Assembly (NCBI GenBank): GCA_028683995.1
Contig: JAQUGU010000034.1
Coordinates: 1-9,256, forward strand
Reading direction: 5' to 3'
Origin: Syntrophomonadaceae bacterium
GTDB taxonomy: Bacteria > Bacillota > Syntrophomonadia > Syntrophomonadales > Syntrophomonadaceae
DNA length: 9,256 nucleotides
Position 1 is the first letter of the stretch. Each line of letters starts with the position of its first letter. The notes beneath the pieces were generated by a model. That model was not told the DNA's origin. It saw only the letters and a program-made list of their open reading frames with translations, and did no database searches. A program made the translations under genes and the position numbers. Positions 6,826-9,256 of the stretch are shown here, one piece after another.

Positions 6826-7365
6826 ATGATTTATAAGCTTACCCTATTAAGAAATTTACCAGAAGCAGAGGCGGGTTTTGAGTTTTATCTCCGGGGAGGC
6901 CTGGCTTCCCACGATGGAGAAGAATGGTTTTCCTGGGTTACCCGGGAACCAATATATGCTCGCCTCTACTGGCTTTATGTGGAAAAGAGAGAGGACTGGG
7001 TACTGGTGGAGGAAAGCGATATTCCTGATACCCGTTATGAGCTGCAGGATAATTTCCCCAACAATCGCCTGGTTTCATTCAAGGAGGCCCTGGATGAACA
7101 GGGGTTTCTCTATGATGAAAGCTTTAATGGAATTAATAATATTCGCTGTTGTGATGAGCAGTTAAAAATGCTGGGAGCCACCAAAGCTGACTGTATCTAC
7201 TGCAGTAATTGCGGTAAAGCGGTGCAGGACGCCGTCAATTACCTGGTATGGGGACTAAAAGATGTCCAGGCACCACGAAGAGCCTATTTTACTGAATTCA
7301 GCTATGACCCCTACCGCAAATTCATAACCGGCATAGTTAAAGATGAGAACCTGAAAAAAGGATAG
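6826..7365 (+). CDS. Unrecognised 179-aa protein with CxxCxxC motif
   Basis: I do not recognise this protein. The ATG at 6826 is chosen because AGGAG at 6813-6817 lies 8 bases upstream. The open frame extends back to 6733, but that part overlaps the deaminase gene and has no ribosome binding site. The N-terminal two thirds are acidic and rich in aromatic residues (FEFYLRGGL, EEWFSWVTREPIYARLYWLY). A cysteine group follows at about 108-129: CC at 108-109, then C123, C126 and C129 in ADCIYCSNCGKAV. This looks like a small zinc- or iron-binding knuckle. There is no signal peptide or membrane segment. It is the last gene of the apparent operon, 26 bases after the deaminase, and ends just ahead of a strong hairpin. 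Codon use looks like its neighbours. A role linked to the deaminase or the GIY-YIG-like protein is only suggested by position. Confidence 0.72.
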   Translation: MIYKLTLLRNLPEAEAGFEFYLRGGLASHDGEEWFSWVTREPIYARLYWLYVEKREDWVLVEESDIPDTRYELQDNFPNNRLVSFKEALDEQGFLYDESFNGINNIRCCDEQLKMLGATKADCIYCSNCGKAVQDAVNYLVWGLKDVQAPRRAYFTEFSYDPYRKFITGIVKDENLKKG

Positions 7366-7378
7366 AAATTCATAAGTG

Positions 7379-7405
7379 GGCACCTGGCAGTTGGAGCCAG
7401 GTGCC
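7379..7405. terminator. Strong hairpin between convergent genes, possible bidirectional terminator
   Basis: A perfect 10-bp GC-rich stem (GGCACCTGGC at 7379-7388 with GCCAGGTGCC at 7396-7405) and a 7-base loop lie 13 bases after the 179-aa gene stop and 10 bases beyond the flavodiiron stop on the other strand. Neither side has a proper T-run, so it is not a textbook intrinsic terminator. It may instead be a copy of a dispersed palindromic repeat. Confidence 0.5.
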
Positions 7406-7415
7406 GGGTAGTCCC

Positions 7416-8960
7416 TTACTCTTTATCATAATAGTGGATCCAGCCTAATCCCCGGGCCAGATCCGGGTTCACCTTCGAACCTTCCGGAAGTGAATACCTT
7501 AATGCTCCTGATGGACAACCGTCAACCGTTTTAATAATCGCATGAGGGTCATCGCCATCAATATTTACCCAGGGACGTGCCCCTGGATTAAACACTGCAG
7601 GCAGGGTGGAAAAACAATTGGTGTCATGGGTACATTGTTCAGGGTTCCAGTAAACCATGATATCGGAATTTTGGTAAATCTTCTTATAATTTTCGGCCTT
7701 AAAATCATGGGGGTTATTTGGATTAACTTCTGCTTGAAATTTTAGATCTCCCTCCAGCAAACCATCTTCTCCCAGCACCGCCCGAGCAAAACGTTTGCCA
7801 AAATCATTAGCCTGTTCCAAATCAGATACTGTCGGTTTCATACGCACCCGCAGACCGGGAATTATTTTCATCCGCAGCATCCTCAGCCGGGACTCTATAA
7901 TGGGCACGGCTTCACCACTCCAACCATAAGCCCCAAAGGCTGTCGCTACTTTACCACCATGTACCAGCGGGGATAGGCGGGTAAGCAAATCCCAGACCTG
8001 GGGTGGAGCATCTTTATTAATAGTCGGTGAACCAATGAGCACGCCAGAAGCATTTTCAATTTCCCGGGCTAATTCCGCCGGATCAGCGGTTAACATATCA
8101 TAGACTTTTACATTTAAAGCGCCATCTGTATTCAGGCCCCCTTCAATACTGGTGGCCAGCTTCTCGGTATAGCCATGGGCACTAATCCAGGCCAGTATTA
8201 CGGTGGGTTGGGTATCTGTGACTGTGGTTTCCTTACTCCATTCCCGGTAGAGTTTTATATAGTAGTCCAGATTTTCTCGCAATACCGGGCCATGACCGGG
8301 ACAAATAATATCGATATCATATGTTTCTAGCCGATCCAATGCCCTCTGCATAGGAATTTTAAAGGGTCCCAGTATATGGTGGAAATAATCCCTTAGTTCT
8401 TCGGTTAAATCTTTATCAATAAGATCATTGAATAAACGTTCATCAGGATAATGACTGCCAAAAGAATCACAGGAAAACAGTATTTTGTCCTCTTTGACAT
8501 AGGTATACATAGTATCCGGCCAATGCAGCAAGAGGGCATTAATAAAATGGAGGGTTTTACCACCAAGGGCAATCTCGCTGCGGTTACTTATTATTTGATA
8601 AGGAAAATCCCGGTTACAGATCTCGCGCAGAAATTCCACTGCATTTGGATGACCTACTATGGTTAATCCCGGTATCAAATCAAGCAATTTTTCAATAGAA
8701 CCTGCATGGTCAGGTTCAGTATGGTTGACTACCAAATAATCAATTTGTTCCAGGTCAACTACTTGCTCAAGCCTGGCCAGGTATTCCTCAAAAAATTCCT
8801 CCTTAACACTATCAATAAGGGCAATTTTTTCCTCTCCCCGGACTAGATAGGAATTATAACTGGTGCCATATTCAGTTTTCATAATGATGTCAAAGACTTC
8901 AAGTTCGGGGTCCATTACCCCCACCCAGAAAATATTATCCTTAATTTGCACCACTGACAT
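7416..8960 (-). CDS. Flavodiiron protein with C-terminal Fer4_19-type Fe-S domain
   Basis: This 514-aa cytoplasmic enzyme is of the A-type flavoprotein family, reducing O2 to water or NO to N2O. The N-terminal metallo-beta-lactamase-like domain (about 1-245) has the full diiron set: H80-x-E82-x-D84-H85 in NHTEPDHAGS, H146 in LLHWPD, D165 in SCDSFG and H223 in PGHGPV. The flavodoxin domain (about 252-398) shows the FMN loops SAHGYTEKLA (260-269), GSPTINKDAPP (310-320) and GAYGWSGEA (343-351). After a linker, residues 436-491 form a divergent iron-sulfur domain resembling YjdI/Fer4_19: YWNPEQCTHDTNC, then NPGARPWVNIDGD, then CPSGALRYS, with C443, C449 and C482 plus H445. Minimal flavodiiron proteins are about 400 aa, so the extra domain is the odd part and may deliver electrons. 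The ATG has a GAGGGGGG site 6 bases upstream. Confidence 0.93.
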   Translation of the reverse strand: MSVVQIKDNIFWVGVMDPELEVFDIIMKTEYGTSYNSYLVRGEEKIALIDSVKEEFFEEYLARLEQVVDLEQIDYLVVNHTEPDHAGSIEKLLDLIPGLTIVGHPNAVEFLREICNRDFPYQIISNRSEIALGGKTLHFINALLLHWPDTMYTYVKEDKILFSCDSFGSHYPDERLFNDLIDKDLTEELRDYFHHILGPFKIPMQRALDRLETYDIDIICPGHGPVLRENLDYYIKLYREWSKETTVTDTQPTVILAWISAHGYTEKLATSIEGGLNTDGALNVKVYDMLTADPAELAREIENASGVLIGSPTINKDAPPQVWDLLTRLSPLVHGGKVATAFGAYGWSGEAVPIIESRLRMLRMKIIPGLRVRMKPTVSDLEQANDFGKRFARAVLGEDGLLEGDLKFQAEVNPNNPHDFKAENYKKIYQNSDIMVYWNPEQCTHDTNCFSTLPAVFNPGARPWVNIDGDDPHAIIKTVDGCPSGALRYSLPEGSKVNPDLARGLGWIHYYDKE

Positions 8961-8981
8961 TTCTATCCCCCCTCTACCTTT

Positions 8982-9010
8982 ATATTAAATGGCTTTAGCG
9001 CCAGACACAA
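8982..9010 (-). promoter_or_regulatory. Candidate promoter for the minus-strand flavodiiron gene
   Basis: On the minus strand, TTGTGT (9010-9005) and TAATAT (8987-8982) are separated by 17 bases. The predicted start of transcription, about 8975, leaves a very short leader just ahead of the GAGGGGGG ribosome site (8974-8967). The weak -35 match and short leader keep confidence low. Confidence 0.3.
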
Positions 9011-9051
9011 GAACCAAGTACTACGCTACTATTTTTGGATTAATATTACAT

Positions 9052-9067
9052 TGTTTCACGTGAAACA
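9052..9067. promoter_or_regulatory. parS: parS centromere-like site (ParB/Spo0J binding)
   Basis: TGTTTCACGTGAAACA matches the 16-bp Bacillus-type parS consensus TGTTNCACGTGAAACA at every position. Flanking bases extend the perfect palindrome to 20 bp (9050-9069). ParB CTPase clamps load at such sites, spread along DNA and recruit SMC for origin segregation. The site lies between two divergent flavodiiron genes, 15 bases upstream of a candidate -35 box. It is non-coding and has no T-run, so a terminator is unlikely. Such sites cluster around the replication origin, so this window is probably origin-proximal. Confidence 0.9.
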
Positions 9068-9081
9068 ATACGTTAATTTGC

Positions 9082-9110
9082 TTGCTTTTTCACAAGGTCT
9101 CCAATATGAT
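9082..9110 (+). promoter_or_regulatory. Candidate promoter for the plus-strand flavodiiron gene
   Basis: TTGCTT (9082-9087) and TATGAT (9105-9110) are separated by an ideal 17-base spacer. The predicted transcription start is near 9117, giving a leader of about 24 bases that contains the AAAGGGGG ribosome site (9127-9134). parS lies just upstream, so ParB loading could influence this promoter. Confidence 0.5.
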
Positions 9111-9140
9111 GGTCTTAATACAAAGGAAAGGGGGAATAGT

Positions 9141-9256
9141 ATGCAGGCGATTAAGATGAAAGACGATGTTTATTGGGTTGGGGTACGTGATCCGGAGCTT
9201 AGAATTTTTGATTTGGTTATGACGACGGATTACGGAACCAGCTACAATGCCTATCT
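9141..9256 (+). CDS. Second flavodiiron protein, 3'-truncated by window edge
   Basis: Only 38 full codons are present. They begin MQAIKMKDDVYWVGVRDPEL and continue with FDLVMTTDYGTSYNAY, the start of a metallo-beta-lactamase-like flavodiiron domain. By direct ungapped alignment 22 of 38 residues are identical to the start of the minus-strand flavodiiron gene, so the two are paralogues. The active-site residues and any C-terminal Fe-S domain lie outside the window. The ATG at 9141 has AAAGGGGG 6 bases upstream and a candidate promoter at 9082-9110. It is transcribed divergently from its paralogue across the parS site, probably for O2 or NO detoxification as well. Confidence 0.88.
   Translation, partial: MQAIKMKDDVYWVGVRDPELRIFDLVMTTDYGTSYNAY

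Noticed and set aside
9052..9067. Palindrome as a terminator or as a Noc-binding site
   Set aside because: There is no loop or T-run for termination, and the Noc consensus (ATTTCCCGGGAAAT) differs, whereas parS matches at every base.

Overview
The window looks like a piece of an anaerobic Firmicutes (Clostridia-type) chromosome. The reasons are strong AGGAGG-like ribosome binding sites, frequent TTG starts (at 658, 2644 and 6335), an ECF-type vitamin transporter, an S-layer-homology protein, oxygen- or NO-detoxifying flavodiiron proteins, and a perfect match to the Bacillus/Clostridium-type parS site. A Syntrophomonas- or Peptococcaceae-like organism would fit, but that is an impression from gene content, not a measured placement.

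Layout. (1) Bases 1-1317, plus strand: the 3' part of an ECF ATPase gene (cut by the window edge), overlapping by four bases an S-component (substrate-binding membrane protein) gene. (2) Bases 1318-1600: no plus-strand gene. The stretch holds a short palindromic hairpin and an array of about twelve 14-bp tandem repeats. The last repeat supplies the stop codon of a small minus-strand gene (1755-1597, 52 aa, unknown). (3) Bases 1807-1950: a divergent intergenic region with a perfect 16-bp palindrome and a candidate promoter. (4) Bases 1951-7365, plus strand: six tightly spaced genes that look like one transcription unit. They encode a membrane-anchored NERD-domain protein, an exported PQQ-type beta-propeller, an exported SLH-domain protein with a repeated C-terminal module, a GIY-YIG-like protein, a dCMP-deaminase-family enzyme, and an unrecognised 179-aa protein with a CxxCxxC motif. 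(5) Bases 7379-7405: a strong hairpin between convergent genes. (6) Bases 8960-7416, minus strand: a flavodiiron protein carrying an additional C-terminal divergent Fe-S domain (Fer4_19/YjdI type). (7) Bases 8961-9140: a divergent intergenic region containing the parS palindrome at 9052-9067. (8) Bases 9141 to the end: the first 38 codons of a second, closely related flavodiiron protein, so two paralogues face away from each other across parS.

How the parts relate. The ECF pair imports a vitamin-like substrate that cannot be named from the sequence. The NERD, propeller and SLH genes suggest an envelope-associated group. The GIY-YIG-like, deaminase and 179-aa genes suggest nucleic-acid or nucleotide metabolism. 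Why the two groups share one apparent operon is not explained by known pathways. The flavodiiron pair is an O2/NO defence locus. The parS site implies that the region lies in the ParB-loaded, usually origin-proximal, part of the chromosome.
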